Shown here: positions 10,881 through 22,033 of the stretch, piece by piece
Layout of the letters: each line of letters begins with the position of its first letter
Position numbering within the stretch: the first letter of the stretch is position 1
Source of the DNA: Gossypium raimondii
Lineage: Eukaryota > Streptophyta > Magnoliopsida > Malvales > Malvaceae
Reading direction: 5' to 3'
DNA length: 64,000 nucleotides
Assembly (NCBI RefSeq): GCF_025698545.1
Contig: NC_068567.1
Location: 58,843,371 to 58,907,370 of the forward strand
Notes under the pieces: generated by a model
The model's database searches: none
Seen by the model: only the letters and a program-made list of their open reading frames with translations
What the model was told of the DNA's origin: nothing
Translations under genes and position numbers: made by a program

Positions 10881-12862
10881 TTATTAAAGAGCGATGCAAG
10901 AGCATTTAAGGAAAATTAAAGAATGAGGGTGACGGCAGGAATTGAAGAGCATGAGCATTCAATCTGCTTTCGTTCTATAGAAGGTACTTCTTCAGGTGTA
11001 TTTTTTTGGCAATGGATTGGGCAATACAGTGTCGTTTTCCTTTGCTTAATAAGTAATTGATTTGAACAATTGAACGTCCAGTAAAACGCCAAAGGCACCT
11101 GCTTTTGCCCAACCTTCACTCTTTAATTCAATCATAAGCAATAAAAGATCAAAAAGAAAAAAAAGAATCAATGGTGATGCCTACTAGAACAATTTTACTT
11201 AATATAATATAAACAATAATTAGAAAAAGTCAACAATCTGGCAGCCTGTCCAAATATATATATATAAACGAATCCTAGATTGAAAAACTTTTGAATGTGC
11301 AGGTAGGATGTTTAAATAACAAATAAAAGGGAATAATGCTCGTTGAGGAGAGTGGTAAGGGTTTATTATCCCTTAAACTAGGTTAATAATAAGGTTGTGA
11401 GTTTGAGTCTTTTGAATGGAGAAAATAATGTTAAAAAAATTTTACTTTAATTCTAAGAATTTGACTTAACTCAACTCTAGATTTAATCGGAATCCAAAAA
11501 ACCTTAAAGATGATCTAATATAACCTCCTCTCTAAAGTATAATCAACCATAACTCAAATGTTTGGGTGGTCCTTGATCTAAACATCTACTACTCTTTACA
11601 ACAATACTAAGGCCTAGGAGAAGCACTTAATATGGTATTATTGGTAGTCTAAGAAATGAGATCCACTCTTTAGTAAGGCTTCATTTTCATATCCACCTAC
11701 CCCACAAAATTGCCGAGTACAGAAGTACTGACATATTGTTGCAAATTGTACATTGAAAATAGATAAACAAACAAAAATGGAAGCTGTCTACTAACGTGCA
11801 ATGAAATCTATATGCAAATGATAGCAATGAAAATAGTGACAGCTAAAGTCACCTTTTCGTTTCTCAGCCTAATAATAAGGGGAAAAGATTTTATAATTTG
11901 ATTGAAGAAAAATCTTAAGGTGATTTGTGAAATTAACAGTAACTTGAAGAAGTAAGTAACTCACTGCAATTGAATTCGCGATGAAGTTCATCATTCAGTA
12001 CGCATAGATTGTCAATTAAATATAATTTGCAGATCACATTATAAAACAGTATATAAAAGAAAGAGTATTTACCAAGTTGACAATATGCTGGCTCAAATCT
12101 AACATTTCTATTAGTTTTTTCCATCTTCTTCGTCAATAACAATAACCTGTAACCATATCTATGTGATCAGCAAAATATGTGTATAAATGGCATCCAAAAC
12201 CTAAAATCAAAGCAAAATGAACTTAAAAACACAATTACAAGTTATACCGGCAACAATACATTTAAAATACTTTGATTAGTGAACCTGAAACTGTTTATTA
12301 AGTTGGTATCATACCGGCAACATTTGTTTTTGTTTAAAATACTTTGATTAGTGACTTTTGGTACATAGAAGTTTCCTGGATTCACGAATTGAATGAAGGA
12401 ATCTACAGCACAATTCCTTGAAAAGAAAAGGCAATTCAAGTGTTACTTTCAATTTTTGAGAAAAGAAAAAAGAAATTGTTACTGTCGAAGCTTCTTCAGT
12501 ATCCGATGAAAGCAAAACTTGAATCGAAAACGAACTTTTTTTTAAATAAAAATCAGGATCCTTGTTCGCCCAATCGTCGAGACGCCCCGTTTCGCTGGAG
12601 ATGATTGCAGCTAAAGGAGTGATTTCAACGTGCCGCCATTGTCGAGAGTTTGAAAGAAGATTAGAGAGGCAGCGAGCCAGTTAAAAGTTGGAGGGAACGT
12701 GTGACAAGAAATAACGCAGTTTCGTAGTGGGCTGTTGGGTTTTAGCCCAATTAAATAAGGGCCGAGAGGTTGAGACTATTACAATCAGCTGTTGAGGCCT
12801 TTGCCTATTCCTTTTCTAATGAGGATTAAGGAGTAAGCACTTGGGAATTACCATTCGTATTA
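10881..12862. other. Intergenic with no confident gene
   Basis: Only short ORFs. A ~40-bp unit ending in TTGCCGGTAT occurs twice (about 12246-12285 and 12312-12357, minus-strand sense). The minus strand between 12640 and 11940 has scattered open stretches with plausible splice borders and a higher-GC segment at 12570-12700 that could be the remains or first exon of a gene, but I recognise no protein family. Confidence 0.3.
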
Positions 12863-13848
12863 GGCTCTTCGTTTCACTCAAAATCATTTATAGAAAATAT
12901 TTTCTCTATTTTTCTATATTTGTTTCACAAAAAATAATCTGATCAATGAAAAATGCTTACAAGTCAACAGAAAATAAGTTATTTTCTTGTAAAATTATTT
13001 ACCAAAAAAAAGCTCATAATAATTTTATTTTTATATAAAATTAACTTAAATCAAGCTTAATATTATTATATTAAAAATATTTTATTTTAAAATAAAAAAT
13101 TTATTAAAATATTAATATAAAATATTATAATTTTCAATATTATTAAACATGCATATTTAATTATTTATATTTAACCATATAATAAATTATTAATATAATT
13201 TATTTTTTAATAAATTATTTAATATTTTAATTTTATTTTAATAATAATTTTAAATAATATTATTCAAAATATTCAATATTAATATTTTAATAATAATTTT
13301 TATTACAATTATAAATATATTAACAATAAATATTTTGTAGTATAAAGGTTAAAATACGCCATAAGTCCATATATTCTTCACAAATTTAGAATTTAGTCCC
13401 TATATTTTTATTTTCAAGAATTTAGTCTCTCTACTTTTTAGATTTTAAAATCAAGTCCAATTGTTAACTTTGTTAATTTTTCTTTTATCAATGTAGTTGA
13501 TGTCATATTTTAAATAAAAAATACTCAATTGGTAGCCATGCAACTAAATAATGATGTTGTAATGAACCTGAATTTAATAAAATATTTGTAATATATGCAA
13601 AAACAATGTAAAATATAAATATATATATATATATAAAATAAACTCAATTAAACAATAAAAGATAGAAAATCTTAAATGTAAGTTTATTTCATTAAAAACA
13701 ACTTTTATAAAATACTTTCAAGAAATTTATCAAACAATAGAAAATATTTTACATGATTCATCCAAACACCATAAAATATTAGTTTTTCAAAAAGTAAGTT
13801 ATTTTTCAGAAATAATTTTTGAAAACCATTTTCAATGAAACAAAAAGC
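12863..13848 (+). mobile_element. AT-rich non-autonomous inverted-repeat element, copy 1
   Basis: About 1 kb of extreme AT content bounded by GGCTCTTCGTTTCAC on the left and the inverse-related AATGAAACAAAAAGC on the right. Subterminal sequences are rich in AGAAAATATTTTC motifs. The central part (13350-13600) matches in reverse complement a segment at 40020-40280. No ORF. Looks like a MITE or deletion derivative of a DNA transposon; no clear target duplication was found. Confidence 0.6.
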
Positions 13849-14164
13849 TTTTATCTTTTCCTTTTCTGTTACTTTTTCCTTAATTTTTTTAATTTCACTC
13901 GGAAAAAAATTTCTGATCCTAATCCACTAACTAGATTACCAACTTAATAAACCTTAACTAATTTGAGTTAAATTTAAAATAAAATTTTCACAATCGCTAA
14001 CCAAATTTATACAATAAAATATTTTATTTTAATTGAAAATACATAAATATTAACATATTTTGCACTAAGTTAACAAATTTCAATACTATATAGGATTTTT
14101 AATGCCTTTCAGATCAAGCCTGAATAAATAAATACATATTATCATGTCATGTTCAAGTGTTTTC
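13849..14164. other. AT-rich flank of the copia element
   Basis: No ORF or recognisable element. The last five bases (14160-14164, TTTTC) are the left target-site duplication of the copia retrotransposon. Confidence 0.5.
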
Positions 14165-14421
14165 TGTAAAATAAAATGATGAACTCAACAGAGAAATGCA
14201 ACACATTGCAATCTATAATTCTCATAACTTTGAAAGCAAACAACAGTGGCTTTAAATAGCCTTACAAAAACAGAAAAGCTAAAAAGAAGCTAACGTATCC
14301 CACTAACTAAGGAAACTAAAAAACTGAAACAAAGACTAATTCAAAAACAAAAACCAACTAAGATATGCTCCTAATAATTAGGGATTTATTCAATAAACAT
14401 AAGACTTCTTCAACCCTAACA
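14165..14421 (-). repeat. 3' LTR of the copia element
   Basis: 257 bp, matching the LTR at 33414-33671. On the minus strand it begins TGTTAGGGTTGAAG and ends TTTTACA. A polypurine tract (minus-strand TAGGGAAGGGTTT, 14422-14434) sits directly upstream, which fixes this as the 3' LTR. Confidence 0.93.
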
Positions 14422-14456
14422 AAACCCTTCCCTAAACTAAACATACCAACTATATG

Positions 14457-14933
14457 TTAGTTTATATTGCTGCAACTTCGAACGCCAAGTGCTTCTTTGA
14501 GTTTTTCGAATTGATCGTGCTTCAAGGGTTTGCTCATAATATCAACTACTTGCTCACCAGTTCTGCAATACTCTATGCTAATTGATCCATCAGATATAAG
14601 ATTTTTTAGAAAGTGAAACCTTACATCAATGTGTTTACTTCTTCTATGAAAGACTGGATTTTTTGCAAGTTTAATGGTAGAGGAGTTATCACAAAGAATT
14701 TTGACTAAACTGCTTTGGGTACCTTCAATTTGCTTCCAAATTCGCTGCATCCACACACTTTGACAAGCACATGAGGCAGTAGCTACATACTCTGCTTCTG
14801 TAGTTGATAGAGTAACAACAGGTTGCTTCTTTGATGCCCAAGCTACTGCTCCTCCACTTAGCATAAAGACATAACTTGAAGTACTCTTCCGATCACTCAA
14901 ATCTCCAGCATAATCACTGTTTGTGTATGCCAT
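14457..14933 (-). pseudogene. Copia RNase H domain (end of pol)
   Basis: Open stretch with the copia RNase H pattern: YTNSDYAGDLSDRKSTSSYV at the start (D of DYAG), SKKQPVVTLSTTEAEYVA with the catalytic E, CDNSSTIKLAKNP, and the C-terminal SKHIDVRFHFL. It ends with a stop at the normal end of pol, some 35 bp before the 3' LTR. Just upstream (14934-14984) the frame is broken relative to the RT segment. Confidence 0.9.
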
Positions 14934-14984
14934 TAGTTCATGTGTGCAATTCCTTTTGTAAAGAATGCCAAAATTTGTGGTAGC

Positions 14985-16180
14985 TTAAACATATCTCATA
15001 ATTCTTTTAACTGCCAGCATATGTACTTCCATTGGATTTGACATGAATCTACTGATTAGACATACACTGTACATCAGATCAGGTCTTGTGACTGTCATGT
15101 ACATCAAACTTCCCACGATTTGCTTGAATAAGGTTCTATCAACTTGTGCTTCTTCTTCCTCATTTGACAATTTACTGCCAGAAACTATTGGATTCCTGAC
15201 TCCATTGCAAGCCCCCATTCTGAATTTTTTAAGAACTTCATTGGCATATTTCTTTTGGTTGATGAAGATCCCATTAATGCCTTGATATACTTCTATTCCC
15301 AGAAAGTACTCCATCTCACCCAGATCAGTCATTTCAAACTCATTTTTCATTGGGTTTTTGAAACCTTGCATCAATAACAAATCATTGATTGTAAAAATGA
15401 TATCATCAACGTAGAGACTTACAATCAGAATCTTGTTATCCTCACGTTTCTTGACAAACAAAGTGTGATCACAACAGCTCTTTTCAAAACCTTCTTTGAT
15501 AAAGTATCCTTCAATTCTGCTGAACCATGCTCTCGGAGCTTTTTTTAAGCTGTAGAGAGCCTTTTTCAATTTGTACACTTTGTCCTCTTCTCCCTTCACT
15601 CCATAACCTTGTGGTTGAGCGACGTATACATCTTCACTGAGTTCACCATGTAGAAATGTACTTTTGACGTCTAGCTGAAAGACTTTCCAGCCATTTCTTG
15701 CTGCAAGAGTTAATACCATTCAAATAGTATCACATCTTGCTACAGCAGCGAACACCTCATTATAGTCTATCCCCTTCTCTTGAGCATATCCCTTGGCTAC
15801 CAATCTCACCTTGCATTTATTAATTTATCCATTTTTGTTCAATTTTATCCGATAGACCGACTTGACTCCAATCACTTTCACACAAGAGAGAGCTTTTATC
15901 AGCTTTCATGTATGATTCTTCTCTATTGCTTCAATTTCAAGATCCATCGCCTTCCTCTAATCTTTTGATTTTACTACTTGTTCAAAGGATCACCAGTAGA
16001 TAAAAATAACACAAAGTATTGTACCTCATCTTTTTAGAGACCTTCTCCACTCGTGTAATCATCTAGATATGCTGAAGCCCTTCTTTTTCGAGTTTGAGGA
16101 GCTACTGCTTCATCATTGGAGAGATCTACTACGTCACTTTATGTGGAGTTCTCATCAACTGAATCTTCATCGTTTAAATC
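14985..16180 (-). pseudogene. Copia reverse transcriptase segment
   Basis: The segment 14985-15719 encodes most of the copia RT: FQLDVKSTFLHGELSEDVYV, KALYSLKKAPRAWF, the catalytic SLYVDDIIF and GEMEYFLGIEV. The N-terminal part of RT up to about 16180 is present only in broken frames. Stops and frameshifts at both ends show it is dead. Confidence 0.85.
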
Positions 16181-16876
16181 TTATTCATCTTCATCATTTT
16201 GATTGTATGCTTCTTCATAGGCTTCTCTATAATCTAATACATCATTTAAGGTTTCTTCTTTCATACTGCTCCAATCCCAGCCTTCATTTTCTTCAAAAAC
16301 CACGCCTCTGCTGATGGTGATTTTCTTTGTCAGTGGATCAATCATTTTGTAACCTTTGGATTCTTTGCTGTAACCGATCAGAACTTGCTTTTGGCTTCTT
16401 ACATCTAGCTTTTGTCTTTTTGCCTCGGGTACATGAACATTTCCAATGCATCTAAACACCCAAAAGTATTCAACATTTGGTTTGAGGCTACTCTAGCATT
16501 CTTCAGGGGTTTTATTCTTCAAGCAGGCAGTGCGACTTCAGTTTAACACATGACACATCTACTTTACAGCATCTAGCCAGAATATTTTGGACATCTTTTT
16601 TTCTTCAAGCATGCATCTCACCATGTTGAGAATGGTACGATTTTTACGTTCATCAACTTCATTTTGCTGAGGTGTATAAGTTGTTGTGAGTTGCCTTTTG
16701 ATGCCTTGTGCATTACAAAAATTTGAAAACTCTTCAATTTGAATTCTCCTAGTCTGTTCTTAAACTGCACCATGATAAACCAGACTCTTTCTCCCTCATT
16801 ATTTTGAAATTTTTGAAAGTTATAAATACCTCACTCTTCTCATTCAGAAAATAAACCTAGAGCTTTCGACTAAAAC
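16181..16876 (-). pseudogene. Copia integrase, 3' portion, cut by the nested element
   Basis: 16181-16459 reads EAKRQKLDVRSQKQVLIGYS and an acidic tail, the linker between integrase and RT in copia pol. 16460-16870 carries degraded integrase catalytic-core sequence. The frame is cut at 16876, where the inserted element begins. The other half of the integrase resumes at 24965, next to the same AAAAC pentamer. Confidence 0.8.
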
Positions 16877-19806
16877 TGTAACACCCCTTACCCGTATTCA
16901 ACTCCGGAATAGGGTATGAGGCATTACTAGAACACTTACACATGTAAACGTATTAAACTGAGTTACAAAATTTCATTCAAATTTAAACTCTTCAAATTTT
17001 TAACATGCTTTTATAATTCTTTATAACATATCCTCAAAATATTATATTCATAACAAATAGGGCCTACGAGACCCGATACTTACTTATGTAATTCAAAGCT
17101 CCATTTCCATTTTATTCAATTCACAATATTTCGTGTTCACAATTCAAATTAATTTCTTAATCCAATATATATATTTCAATACCACACTCTCATACTATGA
17201 AACTTTATTTTCCCATATGAGCTTAAACCATGATCATCACATATCAAAGACAAATGTTCTTGACATTTCCATGACATAAACCGAATTAATCAATGCAACT
17301 CAATGATATAATCATCCATATATCATTATTATCATATATATATATCAAGACTAAATTTCTTATACATTTGGTCAATTGCTTTTCAAAACCGCAATAGTTC
17401 CTTCGGTACCAATACGTATTTACCATTCAATTTAACATTTACCGATTATAATCGGGCATATGACCATTATACACAATTATTTCCTACATTTTATTATCCT
17501 CCTCCTCCTCTCCATTCCACATACTTTATGTGTATATCACATTTAAACAACATTAACTATAATTTCTCTATTCACTAACATGTATATTCAAAGCTGTCTA
17601 TTCGAGTCATAGTCACTAAATTATTTTTACCCGAGCTACAGAACTCCAAATTAAGATCCGTAAATTTTATCCGAAACTAGATTCACATATATTCTTACCA
17701 TAAAATTTTCATAATTTTGGTTTAGCCAAATAGTACAGTTTATTCTTTAAAGTTTCCCCTGTTTCACTATTTGACAGTTCTGACCTCTCTTCACTAAAAT
17801 TAATTATCTCACTGTACAGAATTCGGATATAGTTTCCATTTGTTTCTCATAAAATAGATTCACTGATAATTCTAAACATATAAACTTTATCCCATAATTA
17901 TTTTTTACAATTTTTTTACAATTTTCCAAAGTCAAAACAGGGATTCCAAACTCATTCTGACTCTGTCTAATTAAACTTCAAATATCTCAAAATATATAAC
18001 TCTTTTGCTTTTCTATTTCTTTTATGTGAAAATAGACTCATTAAGCTTCAATTTCATATATTATTCAGCCTCTAATTAAATTTCCACCATTTTGGTGATT
18101 TTTCAAAGTCACACAACTGTTGCTGTCTAAACTGTTTTGTTGCTAAATGTACTCTTTCATAATTTCACTTTTTCACTTTCAATCACAATTCAATTCAAAA
18201 TTCACTTTTCCATTTCTAAGTCGATATTCAATTCAGGTTCCACACCTATATTCATTATTCAATTACACTTAGTCAATTTCCGTTGAACACTCGGAATATA
18301 CATAGATACGTGAAATTAGCACATAAGTGCCACAATCGATATGTAGCCGAAGCTACCACCGATACGTAGTCGAAGATACCATCGATACGTGGCCGAAGCT
18401 TACCATCGATACGTAGCGAAGCTACCATCGATACGTAGCCGGCTACCATCGATACGTGGCCGGCTACCATCGATACGTGTCAAGCTACCACCGATCAATA
18501 ACACCGAAATGTCCACGGGCTGCTCACACAAGCCGTCAGTGTCTCGCAACACATGCTAGATCACCCAACACCGGGACTCACTGTAACATCAGTAACATCG
18601 ATCTCTAGTGACATGTCACTTGTATCCACTTCTATTCCTAAGTTCAACCGGAATTTACACTTAACACTTTATTTTAAACACTTTATCACTTGAATAATTC
18701 ATGAACAATTTTCCTTCCACATTCAATATTAATTCACATATCAAATATAATTCACAATTTATAAAAATATAACTATTATTTACACGTAACTTACTTTGAT
18801 GCAATAATATAAAAATTTAGCAATTTAGTCTTTAATCTTTCCTTTTCTCCGGTCAAGGTCGATTCCACTTCTTTCTTGATCTATAATAACACATTTGACT
18901 TATTTAGTACTCACATTTATCAAAACAGTCCTTGACTCAAACTTTGGTAAAATTATAATTTTGCCCTAAACTTTTACATATTTATACTTTTGCCCCAAAG
19001 CTCGTAAATTAAACTTCATCCCTTATTCTTATGTATTATGACATGTTGAACATTTTTCCTTCTATAGAAACATCAAATTCCAACTCTAACACTTACTTAT
19101 GAACATTTAGTATTTTTATCGATTATGTCGTTTTACTGTTTTCACTCAAAATCGCTTAGCAAAAGTTGCTTAACATAATTCTAAGCTTCATATTTTATCA
19201 TGAAACATCAAAATTCACACTTTTCATCTATGGGTAATTTTTCGACATAAATTCTAGCTCAATTAATGGTAGAGATAGCTTAAGCAAGTTATCGGGATGC
19301 TAAAAATACAAAGAACAAGAAAAACGTGGCTAGAACGGACTTACCATGAAGCTTGGAAGATGAACAAACCCTAGCCATGGTGTTCCCTTGCTACATACGG
19401 CCATGAAGAAAAGAATTGAAGAAGATGATAATTTATTTCATGTTATTTTGTCTTTATTCATTAATTAAGGCATTTTACCAAAATGCCCTTAAATAGCTTA
19501 CTTAGTAACCATGTCTATTTTTGTCCATAAATAACCAATGGTCTAATTACCATTTAAGGACCTCCAATTTAAAATTTCATAATAATTAGACACCTCTAAC
19601 TTGTAGAACTCAACTTTTACACTTTTTACAATTTAGTCCTTTTGACTAAATTGAGTGCCCAAACGTCGAAATTTTCGAACAAAATTTTTACAAAATAATT
19701 CCGTGAAATCGTAGACCATAAAAATATAAGAAAAATAAAATTTTTCCTTGTCAGATTTGTGGTCCCGAAACCACTGTTCCGACTAGGCCCAAGATCGGTC
19801 ATTACA
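16877..19806 (-). repeat. 3' LTR of the LARD-like element
   Basis: About 2930 bp. Its left edge begins TGTAACACCCCTTACCC and its right edge ends GGTCATTACA; the complementary strand therefore also starts TGTAA. A minus-strand polypurine tract, AAAGGAGGAGAGT, lies immediately internal to it (19807-19819). Confidence 0.92.
18340..18495 (+). repeat. Minisatellite in the 3' LTR of the LARD-like element
   Basis: About seven degenerate copies of a 21-24-bp unit around CTACCATCGATACGTGGCCG. Each contains ATCGAT and tACGTg palindromes. It lies about 1.3 kb from the 5' end of the LTR. Copy order and number differ from the array in the sister LTR. Confidence 0.85.
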
Positions 19807-21242
19807 ACTCTCCTCCTTTAGGGATTTTCGTCCCGAAAATCTTACCGAAGAAGTTACTTCCAACTCTCATGAGACACTTTCACTAACTTCCCAAAATCAC
19901 TAATCAATTTAATCTCGTATATCTCTATATCAATAAATATTTCTATAGCATATTTTCGAAATATAGATTTTCATTTCGACTATCCGTCTTCATACTCGTA
20001 AATACACATGCTTAAATACATACAACTCAAATCACATCTAGATAAATCAGTTCACTCTAGTAAAACAATTGAGTTGATTTCAACTATCGAACATTAACGT
20101 ATCAAAGTACTATTTTCTTCATCTTTGAGAATACAACTCAAACACACAATCTTTCAACATTCTTTTAGCATGCAAATCACCGAATCACCACATTTTAGCT
20201 CGGAATTTCATCGTAGCAAAACAATACACTTTCTAAATATGCATGCAAAATGAACAATAACCGGTCATAAACCAACTAGACCAACAAGACTTTCGTCTAA
20301 CATCATAGTTAGCTAACATTCTCACAACATAAGAACTTTATCAAAAGCGAACAATTATACACATATTTCGAGGATAAAAGAATATATAGAATATCCGAAA
20401 AGATCATCGTGTTCGTTTCGATTGTAATCGTCACACACAGGCATCTTTACCACTTAATTGTCATTTCTCTCACAAATTCTGTTATCACGAACCTCGCATT
20501 ATTCCATTCACTAACAATCTGATATTTCTTTTAAAACTGAGTTCATTTATTACACTAGGCTCAACTCTGTTTGCATTACTAATTATTTGACCACTAAACT
20601 CTTTAGTTCACATTTATGAATTTATTCAACATGATTCTCATAAAAAAAATTTCGTCATAAAACAATATCGATAAGGGGGTGAGGTCGTAAAGCCTCTAAC
20701 TTACTCTCATAAATACATATATATATATAAGACTTAACATTCATCATCAATGTAATACCATCATAACCACTTAGTTCATTCATATATTTTCTCACATATA
20801 GGGGTCACACGCCCGTGTGTCTAACCGTATGGGCAAAAATCGGGCTAGTTTTCCAAGCTTTATTTCTCACCCATTTGATCTTTTAACTTCACCACTTGTT
20901 CACTTTATAGCCATATCAATAATCATCATTTTCTTGTATTTCAGATAAATACATATAACCATACATAAGCATGCAAATCACTATTTCTTCTTGTCAATCA
21001 CAATTTCAAATGACAGATTCATGTAAATGAGCTCAATATCATTATCTGTTTAATTTCCTTAAATTCACATACACATAATTTATTAACATAACCTGACAAA
21101 CATAATCTCTGAATGGTGAGATCACATAATTGAGCTCAATTTCACTGTTTAATATGTTTTATCACATAAAATTTGCCTAACACTTACCACAATTTGTCAA
21201 ATTACAGAACGCCTTACGGAATTGAGTACTTCGTTTTCACAT

Positions 21243-21412
21243 TGCCATATCCAACTATGGTCTTACATGTAATCACATATCACATACCGATGCCATAGCC
21301 CAGCTATAGTCTTACACGGAATCACATATCACAATGATGTCATATTCCAGATATGGTCTTACACGGAAATTTCATAATCACATTTTCACATGTTGCATGG
21401 CCAAACCATGGT
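21243..21412 (+). repeat. Short tandem repeat with hairpin units
   Basis: Three to four ~45-60-bp units, each with an inverted repeat of the form GCCATA..CCA..TATGG followed by TCTTACACGGAATCAC. The same kind of motif (GTAAGACCATAGTTATACT) occurs in the LTR at 27705-27735. Confidence 0.65.
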
Positions 21413-22015
21413 ATTTTCCGTCAATTCATCACATATCACTGAACGAAAGTACTCATTCCTGCGTTCTACTCAATTTGATCTTCCAATTCAATTTTCATAC
21501 TATTATAATATTCATGATTCAATAATAAATACACATAACAAAATATCATATTACCTCTAATTTAACAATTATACATAAGATTCAGTCATATGAACGTCAT
21601 GAGTTCACTTATTCAAGCAAATATACATAACCACACATTCCATCTATTTAAGTAAATTCGTTTCCATATTCACTTAATCAAATATGTTGAGCACATAGCA
21701 TCATATGATCACTAACATACTTGAATGAGTTTATCACAACATAAACTTTCATTTCATTTTTTTTTATACATGAACACATATACATATCACAAATTTCTAT
21801 TCTTACCTTTCTAAATTCTAACATAACGTGAGCATATTTCATTTATCTCAATATCATTTTTAGCATTCTCAAAAATAGCTTGGTTGAAAATCATCTCTGT
21901 CTTAACAAAACAATTTCGTTAGAGCCCGGAGATATCACACCATTACAAGTAATAACATGGCATCTATAGCTAGACTCACATATGCTACGTTCGGTCCGAG
22001 AACCGACTAAACCGT

Positions 22016-22028
22016 AGCTCTGATACCA
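22016..22028 (-). other. Primer-binding site (initiator tRNA-Met) of the LARD-like element
   Basis: Minus strand TGGTATCAGAGCT, five bases from the LTR edge at 22034. It identifies the LTR at 22034-24964 as the 5' LTR and the element as minus-strand. Confidence 0.9.
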
Positions 22029-22033
22029 CTAAA

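Larger units (their letters stand above)
19807..22033 (-). other. Non-coding internal region of the LARD-like element
   Basis: 2.2 kb between the LTRs with no ORF resembling gag, protease, RT or integrase on either strand. It contains a polypurine tract at 19807-19819, a tRNA-binding site at 22016-22028 and a short tandem repeat at 21243-21412. Confidence 0.85.

Noticed and set aside
16069-16314. Plus-strand His/Leu-rich ORF
   Set aside because: Antisense of the acidic copia linker; no independent support.
18273-18470. Repetitive ORF in the LARD-like LTR (and its partner at 23523-23738)
   Set aside because: It is only the translation of the minisatellite; the frame is not kept between the two LTRs.
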